A stretch of 28,353 bases of DNA, taken from the NCBI GenBank assembly GCA_035648735.1, contig DASRKX010000098.1, positions 1-28,353 of the forward strand, written 5' to 3'. Both the position numbers and the translations under genes were made by a program. Source of the stretch: REEB95 sp035648735. Lineage in GTDB: Bacteria > Pseudomonadota > Alphaproteobacteria > ATCC43930 > CGMCC-115725. This document shows positions 6,490 through 14,985 of this stretch, piece by piece. The stretch's first letter is position 1, and each line of letters opens with the position of its first letter. The notes below the pieces were generated by a model. It was not told the DNA's origin, ran no database searches, and saw nothing but the letters and a program-made list of their open reading frames with translations.

Positions 6490-9203
6490 TGCCCCAGCCT
6501 TTCGAGAATGGCGGGGACATGCACCTGATCGGTCTTGTAGTTCCCGGTCAGCGCGTACATCACTAGATTGACGCCGAAGCGATAGGCCATTTCGCGCTGC
6601 GGCTCGCCGCCGGGCACTGCGGGAAAGACCCGCCGGCCGCGCTCGTCGACCGCCCAGGCGCCCGCCCAGTCATTGCCGCCGACGACGATGTTGGCGACGC
6701 CGTCATTGACCGTGGCGCCGGTCGGCTCGATCCAGAGCTGGCCGCCGGTCCAGCGGCCGGGAAAATCCTCCATCAAATAGAATGATTTGGTCAGCACATG
6801 GTCCGGCGGCACCGGGACCAGCGGCGGAATTTCGAGCCCGGCGGCGAGGCGCTTCAGACGTTGCTGCGCCGCCGCCGCGGAGAGCGGCGTGCCCTCATCC
6901 TGGTCGCGTGTGTCGAACAGAATCATGCCGCCGGTGTTGAGATAGCGTTGCACGCGCGCGATCGCCTGCGCCGAGGGCAGGCGCTGGCCCTCGGCCACCG
7001 GCCAATAGAGCAGCGGAAAGAAGATCAACTCGTCCTTCTCGATATCGACGCCCATCGGCCGTGCCGCTTCGACCGCGGTGCGCTGGTTCAGCACGTTGGA
7101 CAGGCCGGCGAGGCCCTGCTTCGATTCCTGGTCGATCTCGGGAATGCCGGTTAGCACATAGGCGAGATGCAATTCGCTGGTCGCCTTGATGGCGAAATCG
7201 TCGCCGGCGGCGCGCGCCGGCGCCGCCGCGAAAATGGCGCAAGCGAGCAGCGCGCCCGCGCCGGCGCCGCGGCGACGCCATTTCGGCTTCGGCAGCAAAC
7301 CGCGCAGCGCATAGCCGATGATCAGATCGGCCAGCAGCAGCAACAGCGCGAGCGCCAGCAGCGACGGCCGGAAATCGATCTCGACGCCGTGCGCATAGGA
7401 TTCGCGCGCAATTCCGGGCGGCAGTTCGGGAAGCGGCGCGAGGTCTTGTACCGCGGACCCGAGATTGAGCGCGCGGCGCGCATCGGCGGTGCCGTAGAAT
7501 CCCGGCGGGGTGCGTGGGCCGGCCTGTGCCGTGGCGAAGCCGCCGGCCGCGATGATCGCCACGCTCGCCGGTGCCGCGTGCAGTCGGCCGAAGCCGTCGA
7601 GCGTCTCGACCGGCGGCAGCGGCTTGTCGGCTTCGCCGGAGATTCCTTCGCTCAACGCCACGATCCGGCGCAGCATCTCGACCATCAAGCCGGAGATCGC
7701 CAGGTTCGACCATTCCGGATCGGCGGTGGTGTGGAACAGAACCAGCCACCCTTTGCCGCGGTGTTCCGCGGTAACCAGCGGCGTGCCGTCGGCGAGCCGT
7801 GCCCAGGTCTTGCTCGCCAGGTCGAGCGTCGGCTCGGCGAGCACCTGGCGCGATACCGTGACGTCGTCGGGAATGGCGAGGCCGGCGAACGGGCTGTCGG
7901 CGGCAAAGGGCGCCAGCTTTTCCGGCTGCTCCCAGGACAAGGCGCCGCCCAGGGTGCGGCCGCCGCGCCGGAGCTGGACCGGCAGCAGATCGTCCTCGGT
8001 CTGCTCGGCGAGGTGCCGCCCGGCGAAGCGCAGCACCGTGCCGCCGTCGTTCAGCCATTTTACGATGGCCTGCTTCTCGGCCTCGGTCTGCGGCGCGGTG
8101 TCGGGCAGCGCCAGTACCGCCAAGCCGCCGGCGAGCAGCGTCGCGGCGTCGCCCTCGCGAACTTCGCTGAACGGGGAGAGCGCTTTTTCCAGATAATAGG
8201 CGCCGCTCAACAGCGGCTGTGCCGCGGCGCGCGGCGCCAGCACGCCGACCGGGCGGCGTTTCCAGCGCTCGTCGAGCAGCAGCACCGCGCCGGCGGAGCT
8301 TTCGCCCTCGATCTCGATCGCCGTCGCGCGATTGCGCAGTTCACTGGGCAGAGTCAGCCGAACCAGCGCCTGCTTCTCGCCGGCCGGGATGGATATTTCC
8401 TGCCGCGCCAGTAGGCGGCCATCGTCGCCGATCGCCCGCACCGAAAGGCTTTCGGGCAGCGCCGGGTCGGCGCGCAGCGCCAGCGCGGTCAAATCCTTGT
8501 CGTCGGGGTCGGCGGGCTGCAGCAGCCGCGGCAAGTCGTTGCCGCTTTCCGCCATGACGCGCACCGGGCCGAGCCGCTGCAGCCCAGCGGCGAAATCGCG
8601 CGCGTCGCCATGGTCGATGCCGTCGCTCAGCCAGACGATCTCCGCCGCGCCGGCGAGGCCCAGCCGGCCGAGCCGTACCAGCGCCGTCGCGCGGTCGACC
8701 GGCCAGGGGCGCGGCTGCAACGCCGCCGCCTGGGCATGGGCGTCGGCCGGCCGCAGCAGCGACAGATCGCCGGCCGCGCCGCCGCCGGGCACAGGCGCGG
8801 TCGGCAGCAGCACGATCTCGCGGCCCTCGCGTCCCCCCTGGTCGATGAGATCGTCGAGCGCCGCGCGATGCGCGTCCCAGTGCCGGGCGGCGGCCCAACC
8901 GTTATCGACGGCAAGGATCAATGGGCCGCCGGCGGTGATGCGCGCGCGCGGATTGAGCAGCGGCTGCGCCAGCGCCAGGATTACCAGTGCCGCCAGTACC
9001 ATGCGGAGAAGAATGAGCCAGAGCGGCGTCTTGGCCGGAGTTTCTTCGGAGGGGATCAGCCCGAGCAGCAGCCGCAGCGCTGGAAAGCGCACGCGTTTGG
9101 GCGCGGGCGGGGTGACGCGCAGCAGCCACCACAGCGCCGGCAAGGCGGCGAGACCGAGCAGCAGCCAGGGCACGGCGAAGGCGAGGGGCCCCAGACTCAG
9201 CAT
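6486..9203 (-). CDS. DUF4159 domain membrane protein with BatA-like N-terminus
   Basis: A 905-residue protein. Its N-terminus is of BatA type, with TM helices near residues 5-27 and 60-82, followed by a VWA-like domain from about residue 93. The MIDAS position reads DNGWAA (Asp100) instead of DxSxS, so metal binding is probably lost. A further TM segment lies at about 624-644 with another hydrophobic stretch near 658-672. Residues 690-905 form the DUF4159 domain (LAYVLTGIPEID, GGMILFDTRDQDEG, MAYRFGVNLVMYALTGNYK). ATG 9203 overlaps the end of the DUF58 gene by 7 nt. A start 14 codons further upstream exists, but MLSLGPLAFAVP begins the conserved BatA-like region. It is coupled at both ends to the other members of the MoxR cluster. 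No biochemical function is established for this arrangement. Confidence 0.88.
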   Translation of the reverse strand: MLSLGPLAFAVPWLLLGLAALPALWWLLRVTPPAPKRVRFPALRLLLGLIPSEETPAKTPLWLILLRMVLAALVILALAQPLLNPRARITAGGPLILAVDNGWAAARHWDAHRAALDDLIDQGGREGREIVLLPTAPVPGGGAAGDLSLLRPADAHAQAAALQPRPWPVDRATALVRLGRLGLAGAAEIVWLSDGIDHGDARDFAAGLQRLGPVRVMAESGNDLPRLLQPADPDDKDLTALALRADPALPESLSVRAIGDDGRLLARQEISIPAGEKQALVRLTLPSELRNRATAIEIEGESSAGAVLLLDERWKRRPVGVLAPRAAAQPLLSGAYYLEKALSPFSEVREGDAATLLAGGLAVLALPDTAPQTEAEKQAIVKWLNDGGTVLRFAGRHLAEQTEDDLLPVQLRRGGRTLGGALSWEQPEKLAPFAADSPFAGLAIPDDVTVSRQVLAEPTLDLASKTWARLADGTPLVTAEHRGKGWLVLFHTTADPEWSNLAISGLMVEMLRRIVALSEGISGEADKPLPPVETLDGFGRLHAAPASVAIIAAGGFATAQAGPRTPPGFYGTADARRALNLGSAVQDLAPLPELPPGIARESYAHGVEIDFRPSLLALALLLLLADLIIGYALRGLLPKPKWRRRGAGAGALLACAIFAAAPARAAGDDFAIKATSELHLAYVLTGIPEIDQESKQGLAGLSNVLNQRTAVEAARPMGVDIEKDELIFFPLLYWPVAEGQRLPSAQAIARVQRYLNTGGMILFDTRDQDEGTPLSAAAAQQRLKRLAAGLEIPPLVPVPPDHVLTKSFYLMEDFPGRWTGGQLWIEPTGATVNDGVANIVVGGNDWAGAWAVDERGRRVFPAVPGGEPQREMAYRFGVNLVMYALTGNYKTDQVHVPAILERLGQ

Positions 9204-10093
9204 GGTTGCGACCGCATCGCCTGGCTCTCCGCCAAGGCGCGCCACAGCGCCAGCAGCGCATGCTGCGGCGGATGGTCGGTGCGATGCGTGCCGAAACTCC
9301 AGCCCGCGAGGCGGGTCAGCGCCGCCAGCCCGGCGCGATGATGCGCGAGCTTCTGCTCATAGGCGCCGCGAATGGACTCGACGCGGCTGACCAGCAGCGG
9401 GCTTTCCGCCTCCAGCCCTTCAAAGCGCACCCGGCCCGAGAACGGCAGCGTCTCCTCCGCCGGGTCGAGAATCTGCAGCAGATGACCTTTGACGCCCTGA
9501 TTGGCGTGGCGCAGCACGCGTTCATTGATTTCTTCCAGCGGCGCCAGGAAATCGCCCAGCCAGACGGTTTGGCCGTGGCGCGGCAGCTGCTCGAATTCGG
9601 GCAGGCCAGCGGCGGCGCCGCGCCGCTCGAGCAGTAGCGCCAGCCGGTCGAGCACGGCGCGGCCATGACTCGGCGGCAGGCCGGAGCCCATCAGCGTCAC
9701 GCGCTCGCCGCCGCGCGCCAACAGCGCCGCAAGCGCCAGCGTCAGCAGATCGGCGCGCGCGCGCTTGGTCGGCCCCTCGCGCGACGAGGCGTAATCCATC
9801 GAGGGCGAAGCATCGCACCATAAGAAAACGCTCTGCGCCGCCTCCCATTCGGTCTCGCGGACATAGACGTGCTGCGACTTGGCGGTCTCGCGCCAATCGA
9901 TGCGGCTCAGCGGATCGCCGGGCTCGTATTGGCGGAATTGCCAGAACGCCTCGCCCTGGCCGACGCGCCGCCGCCCATGCGTGCCTTGCACGACGGCCGA
10001 CGCAACGCGTTCGGCCGCGATGAGCAGCGGCGGCAGCGCCAGCGACGCGGCTTCGGCCCGGTGGCGAAGCGCGGCGGGCGCCGGTGTCGGCAT
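9197..10093 (-). CDS. DUF58 domain-containing protein
   Basis: A 298-residue soluble protein. The DUF58 core motif is clear at residues 56-84: YEPGDPLSRIDWRETAK followed by HVYVRETEWE. After it comes a VWA-like fold with DASPS at 94-98 (WCDASPSMD), which keeps the MIDAS Asp-x-Ser-x-Ser pattern. ATG 10093 shares one base with the TGA of the moxR gene (TGATG), so translation is coupled to the ATPase; the frame continues upstream but only as a shadow of moxR. DUF58 proteins nearly always accompany MoxR ATPases and are thought to be their adaptors or clients. The client here is not known. Confidence 0.93.
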   Translation of the reverse strand: MPTPAPAALRHRAEAASLALPPLLIAAERVASAVVQGTHGRRRVGQGEAFWQFRQYEPGDPLSRIDWRETAKSQHVYVRETEWEAAQSVFLWCDASPSMDYASSREGPTKRARADLLTLALAALLARGGERVTLMGSGLPPSHGRAVLDRLALLLERRGAAAGLPEFEQLPRHGQTVWLGDFLAPLEEINERVLRHANQGVKGHLLQILDPAEETLPFSGRVRFEGLEAESPLLVSRVESIRGAYEQKLAHHRAGLAALTRLAGWSFGTHRTDHPPQHALLALWRALAESQAMRSQPC

Positions 10094-11103
10094 CAGAGGA
10101 AGGGCTGCAGCAGGCGATCGATGACCTGCGCCATGCCAATCCCATCGGCGCGCGCGGCAAAGGTCAGCGCCATGCGATGGCGCAGCACCGGCGGTGCCAG
10201 CGCGACCACGTCGTCGATCGACGGCGAGAACCGCCCGTCGAGCAGCGCGCGGGCGCGGGAGGCGAGCATCAAGGCCTGGCTGGCGCGCGGGCCCGGGCCC
10301 CAGGCGATGTGGCGCCGCGCCTCGTCGATGTCCGATTCCTCGGGCCGGCCCGAGCGCACCAGCTTCAGGATCGCCTCGACCACGCTCTCGCCGACCGGAA
10401 TGCGGCGCACCAGGCGTTGCGCCGCCGCCAGCTCGAGGGCGCTCAGCACCGGCGCCGCGCTCTCGTCGATTGTTCCCGTCGTGGCCAGGAGCATCTGCCG
10501 CTCGGCTTCGAGGTCGGGATAGCCCACATCGATCTGCAGCAGGAAACGGTCGAGCTGCGCCTCGGGCAGGGGATAGGTGCCCTCCTGCTCCAGCGGGTTC
10601 TGCGTCGCCAGCACGTGAAAGGGCTTGGGCAGCGGATGGTATTGCCCGGCGACCGAGACGCGCCCTTCCTGCATCGCCTGGAGCAGCGCCGATTGGGTGC
10701 GCGGGCTGGCGCGGTTGATCTCGTCCGCCATCAGGAGCTGGCAGAACACCGGGCCGGGAATGAAGCGAAAGCCGCGCCGGCCGCTTTCGCTCTCCTCCAG
10801 CACTTCCGACCCGACGATGTCGGCCGGCATCAGATCGGGCGTGCATTGGATGCGCTTGTCGTCGAGGCCGAGGACGGTGCCGAGCGTCTCGACAAGCCTG
10901 GTCTTGGCGAGGCCGGGGACGCCGATCAGCAGGGCATGGCCGCCCGCCAGCAGCGTGATCAGCGCTTGATCGACGACCGCGCGTTGCCCGAAGATGACGC
11001 GGCCGATGCGCTGGCGCACCGCCGCGAGGCGCAGGCCGAGCTTTTCGATTTCGCCGACCAGTTCGGCGGCGGTCGCGGCAGCCAGGCTTTCGGTGTTGCT
11101 CAA
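10093..11103 (-). CDS. MoxR family AAA+ ATPase
   Basis: A 336-residue AAA+ ATPase with the MoxR form of Walker A, GVPGLAKT (residues 61-68 from the chosen start), Walker B LLMADEIN (123-130), sensor-1 region VLATQNPLEQEGTYPLPEAQ, and the arginine-rich C-terminal lid. MoxR proteins act as chaperone-like ATPases on VWA-domain partners, and here three such partners follow in one coupled cluster. I choose TTG 11103 as start because AAGAGGAG (11112-11119) sits 8 nt upstream. The alternative GTG at 11136 has no visible ribosome-binding site and would leave only 6 bp to the divergent DUF1285 gene. With the TTG start the divergent spacer is 39 bp. Confidence 0.93.
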   Translation of the reverse strand: MSNTESLAAATAAELVGEIEKLGLRLAAVRQRIGRVIFGQRAVVDQALITLLAGGHALLIGVPGLAKTRLVETLGTVLGLDDKRIQCTPDLMPADIVGSEVLEESESGRRGFRFIPGPVFCQLLMADEINRASPRTQSALLQAMQEGRVSVAGQYHPLPKPFHVLATQNPLEQEGTYPLPEAQLDRFLLQIDVGYPDLEAERQMLLATTGTIDESAAPVLSALELAAAQRLVRRIPVGESVVEAILKLVRSGRPEESDIDEARRHIAWGPGPRASQALMLASRARALLDGRFSPSIDDVVALAPPVLRHRMALTFAARADGIGMAQVIDRLLQPFL

Positions 11104-11111
11104 TTCACGCG

Positions 11112-11119
11112 CTCCTCTT
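11112..11119 (-). promoter_or_regulatory. ribosome-binding site deciding a TTG start for the MoxR gene
   Basis: On the minus strand AAGAGGAG stands 8 nt ahead of TTG 11103. It lies inside the alternative longer frame that begins with GTG at 11136, which itself lacks a purine-rich site. This favours the shorter protein. Confidence 0.55.
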
Positions 11120-11142
11120 GCGGCAAAGGAAAGCACCGGGCG

Positions 11143-11634
11143 ATGAACGACTCCGCGTCCCGCGATTGCGGCGATCTCGAGATACGCATCGCCCGCGATG
11201 GTAGCTGGTTCTATCGGGAATCATCAATCAATCGGATGGCGCTGGTGCGCCTGTTCAGCGCCGTCCTCGAACGCGATGCGGACGGCGTCTACTGGCTGGC
11301 GACTCCGGCCGAGCGCGGCCGCATCACCGTCGAGGACGCACCCTTCATCGCGGTATCGCTCGCGGTCGAAAATCCCGGCCCCCAACAGGCTCTGATCTTT
11401 CGCACCAATGTTGACGACATTGTGACGCTGGGCGAGGCACACGGGCTGCGCATCGCCGAAGAGCCGGCGACACGCACGCCGCTGCCCTATATCCTCGTGC
11501 GCGACAGGCTGGAAGCCCGCCTGGCGCGGCCGGTATTCTACGAGCTGGTCGAGATGGCGCGCGAGGAGCGGGTCGGGGGCAGGGACCGGTTCGGCGTATG
11601 GAGCAACGGGAAATTCTTTCCGCTCGACACCTGA
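11143..11634 (+). CDS. DUF1285 domain-containing protein
   Basis: A 163-residue protein beginning MNDSASRDCGDLEIRIARDG, with the DUF1285 hallmarks: the GSWFYRESSINR stretch, the VEDAPFIAVSL segment, and the end GVWSNGKFFPLDT. Structures of the family show a small two-domain beta fold, and its function is unknown. ATG 11143 is preceded by AAAGGAAAG; the frame continues upstream only as antisense of moxR. It diverges from moxR across 39 bp and starts a + strand operon. The following Nudix gene begins inside its 3' end, which suggests coupled translation. Confidence 0.88.
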   Translation: MNDSASRDCGDLEIRIARDGSWFYRESSINRMALVRLFSAVLERDADGVYWLATPAERGRITVEDAPFIAVSLAVENPGPQQALIFRTNVDDIVTLGEAHGLRIAEEPATRTPLPYILVRDRLEARLARPVFYELVEMAREERVGGRDRFGVWSNGKFFPLDT

Positions 11635-12242
11635 ACGCGGGCGCGCTGCGCGCCCGCTTCGCGGCGCATCGTCCGGGCCTGCGCTCCTTCGACACCGAGC
11701 AGGTGCGCGGCGACCATACGCTTGATCCGGACGCCAAGATTCCGCCGGGGCTGCGCCCCGCCGCCGTGCTGGTGGCGCTGGTCGAGCGGCCGGAGGGGCT
11801 GTTCGTGCTGCTGACCCAGCGGCACGCGGATCTGACCGCCCATGCCGGGCAGATTGCGCTGCCCGGCGGCCGTATCGAGCCGGGCGATGCCGACGCGGTC
11901 GATGCCGCGCTGCGCGAGACCGAGGAGGAGATCGGCCTGCCGCGCGCGCAGCTCGAGGTGATCGGCCGGCTCGACACCTATATCACCGGCACCGGGTTCC
12001 AGATCGTGCCGGTGGTGGCGCTGGTGATACCGCCCTTCACCATCAAGCCCGATGCGCGCGAGGTGACCGAGGTTTTCGAGGTGCCGCTCGCCTTCATCGT
12101 CAACCAGGAGAATCACCGGCGCGAGACGCGCGAGCTCAAGAATGGCCGCCGGACCTTCTACGTGCTGCCCTACGAGAAGCGCTACATCTGGGGCGCCACC
12201 GCCGGCATGCTGGTCAACCTCGCCGAAGTGCTGACCCGGTGA
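11598..12242 (+). CDS. CoA pyrophosphatase, Nudix family (NudL-like)
   Basis: A 214-residue Nudix hydrolase. The CoA-pyrophosphatase-specific motif appears as LLTQR (71-75) followed by HAGQIALPGGR (82-92) and runs into the Nudix box, with REtEEEIG at 106-113. The family cleaves CoA or its derivatives to 3',5'-ADP and phosphopantetheine using Mg2+ or Mn2+. The start at ATG 11598 makes a 37-nt overlap with DUF1285, which is unusually long. No strong ribosome-binding site is visible, so a later non-ATG start near the DUF1285 stop cannot be excluded; the catalytic domain is unaffected. The gene ends 7 bp before DUF6111. Confidence 0.92.
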   Translation: MEQREILSARHLNAGALRARFAAHRPGLRSFDTEQVRGDHTLDPDAKIPPGLRPAAVLVALVERPEGLFVLLTQRHADLTAHAGQIALPGGRIEPGDADAVDAALRETEEEIGLPRAQLEVIGRLDTYITGTGFQIVPVVALVIPPFTIKPDAREVTEVFEVPLAFIVNQENHRRETRELKNGRRTFYVLPYEKRYIWGATAGMLVNLAEVLTR

Positions 12243-12249
12243 GCGCGCG

Positions 12250-12546
12250 ATGATCCGGGTGGCGCTGACCGTCCTGCTGCCGCTGCTCGCGCCGACCGCG
12301 ATCTATTTCCTCTGGCTCTATGCCGTCGCCGGCAAGGAGGCGCGCTCGCCGCGCGCGCTGCCCTGGACTTGGCTGATCGTCGTCGGCATGGCGGCGGCCG
12401 GCGCGGCGCTGGTCATCGTCGGCATCGACACCGGCGAGCGCGGCGGCGGCCTCTACGTGCCGCCGCATGTCAGCGACGGCCGCGTCGTGCCCGGCCAGGT
12501 CGAGCCCCGTCAGGTTGCGCCGGCGCCCGCGCCGGGGGCGCGCTGA
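12250..12546 (+). CDS. DUF6111 family small membrane protein
   Basis: A 98-residue protein with two hydrophobic helices (about residues 5-27, VALTVLLPLLAPTAIYFLWLY, and 40-62, TWLIVVGMAAAGAALVIVGI) and a Pro/Val-rich tail containing GGLYVPPHVSDGRVVPG. Size, topology, tail and the position between the Nudix and CCA genes match the alphaproteobacterial DUF6111 group. Its stop overlaps the cca start as TGATG. Function unknown. Confidence 0.8.
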   Translation: MIRVALTVLLPLLAPTAIYFLWLYAVAGKEARSPRALPWTWLIVVGMAAAGAALVIVGIDTGERGGGLYVPPHVSDGRVVPGQVEPRQVAPAPAPGAR

Positions 12547-13754
12547 TGGCGAAAACCGCCTCGATCAAGATACAACCGTGGATGCGCGAGAGCGGCACGC
12601 GTGCCGTGATGAAGGTGCTCGCCGCCGAAGGCGCCATGCCGCGCTTCGTCGGTGGCGCGGTGCGCGACGCGCTGCTCGGCCGGAACGTGCGCGACGTCGA
12701 CGTCGCGACGCCGCTGCACCCGGACGCGGTGACCAAGCGCCTGGAAGCGGCGGGCATCAAGGCGGTGCCGACGGGTGTGACCCATGGCACGGTGATGGCG
12801 GTCACCGCCAAGCGGAACTTCGAGATCACCACGCTGCGCCGCGACGTCGCGACCGACGGCCGCCGCGCCGAGGTCGCCTTCGACGCCGGGTGGGAGGAGG
12901 ATGCCCAGCGGCGCGACTTCACCATGAACGCGCTGTCGCTCGATGCCGCCGGCCAGGTCTTCGACTATGTCGGCGGCATCCGGGACGCCAGGAGCGGTCG
13001 CGTGCGCTTCGTCGGCGATCCGGCGGTTCGCATCCAGGAAGACGTGCTGCGGCTGCTGCGCTTCTATCGCTTCTTCGCACATTACGGCAAAGGCGCCGGC
13101 GATGCAGCGGCGCGGCGCGCCTGCCGCGCCGCGGTTCATCTGCTCCCCAAACTTTCCGCCGAACGCATCGCGGCCGAGCTGATGAAGCTGCTCGAGGCGC
13201 CGGACCCCCTGCCGGCGCTGCGCATGATGCGAACCGACGGCGTGCTGAAGGCGCTGCTGCCGGAGGCGCGCGGGCTCGACCGGCTGCGGCGCCTGCTGGT
13301 GCTGGAGCCGGCGCCGAGCGCCAACCGCCGGCTGGCCGCGCTGATCGGGCGCGATGCAGCCCCCGTCGCCGAGCGCCTCAAATTCTCCGGCCCGCGGCGC
13401 GAATGGCTGACGCAGCTCCTGGCCCGGCCGGCGCTCGATCTCGCCGCCGGCCGGGCGGCGCAGCGCCGCGCGCTCTATCACTACGGCGCCGACATCTTTC
13501 GCGACCGGGTGCTGCTCGCGGCCGCCGCCACGGGTGACGGCAAGCGCCTCAAGCCGTTGCTGGTGCTGGCGCGGCACTGGAAGCCGGTGCGCTTTCCGTT
13601 GAAGGGCCGCGACCTGCTGACGCACGGCGTGCCGGCGGGAATCGACATGGGCAAGCATCTGCGCGATCTCGAGGATTGGTGGCAGGCGCGCGACTTCAAG
13701 CCGAGCCGCGCGCAATGCCTGGCCGAGCTCAAGCGGCGCCTCGCGGCGACCTAG
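12546..13754 (+). CDS. cca: CCA tRNA nucleotidyltransferase (class II)
   Basis: A 402-residue enzyme that adds or repairs the 3'-CCA end of tRNA. The class II head domain shows RFVGGAVRDALLGR, the two metal-binding aspartates in RDVDVATP (Asp50, Asp52), HGTVMAV, RRDFTMNALSLD and the nucleotide-selecting region RIQEDVLRLLRFYRFF. The C-terminal half is helical and Arg-rich, as expected for the neck, body and tail. ATG 12546 shares one base with the DUF6111 stop. An upstream extension of the frame is only a shadow of DUF6111. Whether it adds all of CCA or only part cannot be told from motifs alone; no second copy is in the window. Confidence 0.95.
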   Translation: MAKTASIKIQPWMRESGTRAVMKVLAAEGAMPRFVGGAVRDALLGRNVRDVDVATPLHPDAVTKRLEAAGIKAVPTGVTHGTVMAVTAKRNFEITTLRRDVATDGRRAEVAFDAGWEEDAQRRDFTMNALSLDAAGQVFDYVGGIRDARSGRVRFVGDPAVRIQEDVLRLLRFYRFFAHYGKGAGDAAARRACRAAVHLLPKLSAERIAAELMKLLEAPDPLPALRMMRTDGVLKALLPEARGLDRLRRLLVLEPAPSANRRLAALIGRDAAPVAERLKFSGPRREWLTQLLARPALDLAAGRAAQRRALYHYGADIFRDRVLLAAAATGDGKRLKPLLVLARHWKPVRFPLKGRDLLTHGVPAGIDMGKHLRDLEDWWQARDFKPSRAQCLAELKRRLAAT

Positions 13755-13761
13755 GGCGGCG

Positions 13762-14985
13762 ATGGCGCGGAAATACCTGCCCGAGGGTCTGACCGAAGCG
13801 GGGCGGCTGCTCTATTGGGGCAGGGCTTTGCGCGCCTTCGGCGACGGCTTCGTCAGCCTGCTGCTGCCGGTCTATCTCGCGGCGCTGGGATTCGATCCGT
13901 TCCGCATCGGCCTCATCACCACGGCGACGCTGGTCGGCTCGGCGGCGGCGACCATGGCCGTCGGCTTCACCGCCCATCGCTATGGCCGACGCGCGCTGCT
14001 CCTGCTCGCGACGCTGCTGATGATCGCCACCGGCTTTGGGTTCATCGTCGAAAACCGGTTCTGGCCGCTGCTGGTGGTCGCCTTCCTCGGCACGCTCAAC
14101 CCGTCGCCGAGCGACGTCAGCCTGTTCCTGCCGCTGGAGCAGGCGTTGCTCGCGGAAGCCGCCCCCGATCGCGCCCGCACGCATGTCTTCGTCGTCTACA
14201 GCCTGATCGGCTCGCTCGTGGGCGCGCTGGGCGCGCTCGCCGCCGGCCTGCCCGAGCTGCTGCAGGGCGCGCTCGGAATCGATCTCATTCGGTCACTGCA
14301 ATGCATGTTCGGGCTCTACGCGGTGCTCGGTCTCTTCAGCTATCACCTGTACCGGCGCCTGCCGGCGAGCCTCGATCGCCGGCCGGAAAAGCCCGCGGCG
14401 CCGCTCGGCCCGTCGCGCGGCATCGTCTTCGGCCTGGCGGCGCTCTTCAGCCTCGATGCCTTCGGCGGCGGACTCATCGTCCAATCGCTGCTGGCGCTCT
14501 GGTTGTTCGAGCGCTTCGGCCTGACGCTGGCCGCCGCCGGCACGGTGTTCTTCTGGAGCGGCTTGTTTTCGGCGGGATCGTATGTCGTCGCGGGCCGCAT
14601 CGCCCGGCGCTTCGGGCTCATCAACACCATGGTGTTCACGCATCTGCCGTCGAATCTGTGCCTCATCGCCATGGCCTTCGCGCCCAATCTGGCGAGCGTG
14701 GTGGCGCTGTGGTTCCTGCGCTGCGCCCTGTCGCAGATGGACGTGCCGGCGCGCACGACCTACGTCATGACCATGGTGACGCCGCCGGAGCGCACCGCCG
14801 CCGCCAGCGTCACCGCGCTGCCGCGCAGCCTCGCCGCCGCGGTGGCGCCGGCGCTGGCCGGCTGGCTGCTGGCGGCATCGCCCTTCGGCTGGCCGCTGCT
14901 CATCGCCGGCGGGGCGAAGGCGGTCTACGACGTGCTGCTGCTGATCTCCTTCGGGCACCGCAAGCCGCCCGCGGAATCCGATTAG
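13762..14985 (+). CDS. MFS transporter
   Basis: A 407-residue membrane protein with about 12 hydrophobic segments. The MFS loop 2-3 signature is recognisable in degenerate form between TM2 and TM3 (GFTAHRYGRRALLLLATLL), and a similar loop occurs in the second half (VAGRIARRFGLINTMVF). A mid-protein hydrophilic loop (YRRLPASLDRRPEKPAAP) separates the halves. It starts 7 bp after cca with AGGGCGG just upstream. The substrate cannot be assigned; the overall pattern resembles drug or metabolite exporters. It converges on hemF, and the two stop codons overlap by 3 nt (coding regions by 4 nt). Confidence 0.9.
   Translation: MARKYLPEGLTEAGRLLYWGRALRAFGDGFVSLLLPVYLAALGFDPFRIGLITTATLVGSAAATMAVGFTAHRYGRRALLLLATLLMIATGFGFIVENRFWPLLVVAFLGTLNPSPSDVSLFLPLEQALLAEAAPDRARTHVFVVYSLIGSLVGALGALAAGLPELLQGALGIDLIRSLQCMFGLYAVLGLFSYHLYRRLPASLDRRPEKPAAPLGPSRGIVFGLAALFSLDAFGGGLIVQSLLALWLFERFGLTLAAAGTVFFWSGLFSAGSYVVAGRIARRFGLINTMVFTHLPSNLCLIAMAFAPNLASVVALWFLRCALSQMDVPARTTYVMTMVTPPERTAAASVTALPRSLAAAVAPALAGWLLAASPFGWPLLIAGGAKAVYDVLLLISFGHRKPPAESD

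Noticed and set aside
9197..10846. Longer 549-codon version of the DUF58 gene
   Set aside because: The extra 251 N-terminal residues are moxR read in another frame. The TGATG junction at 10093 gives a clean coupled start and a normal DUF58 length.
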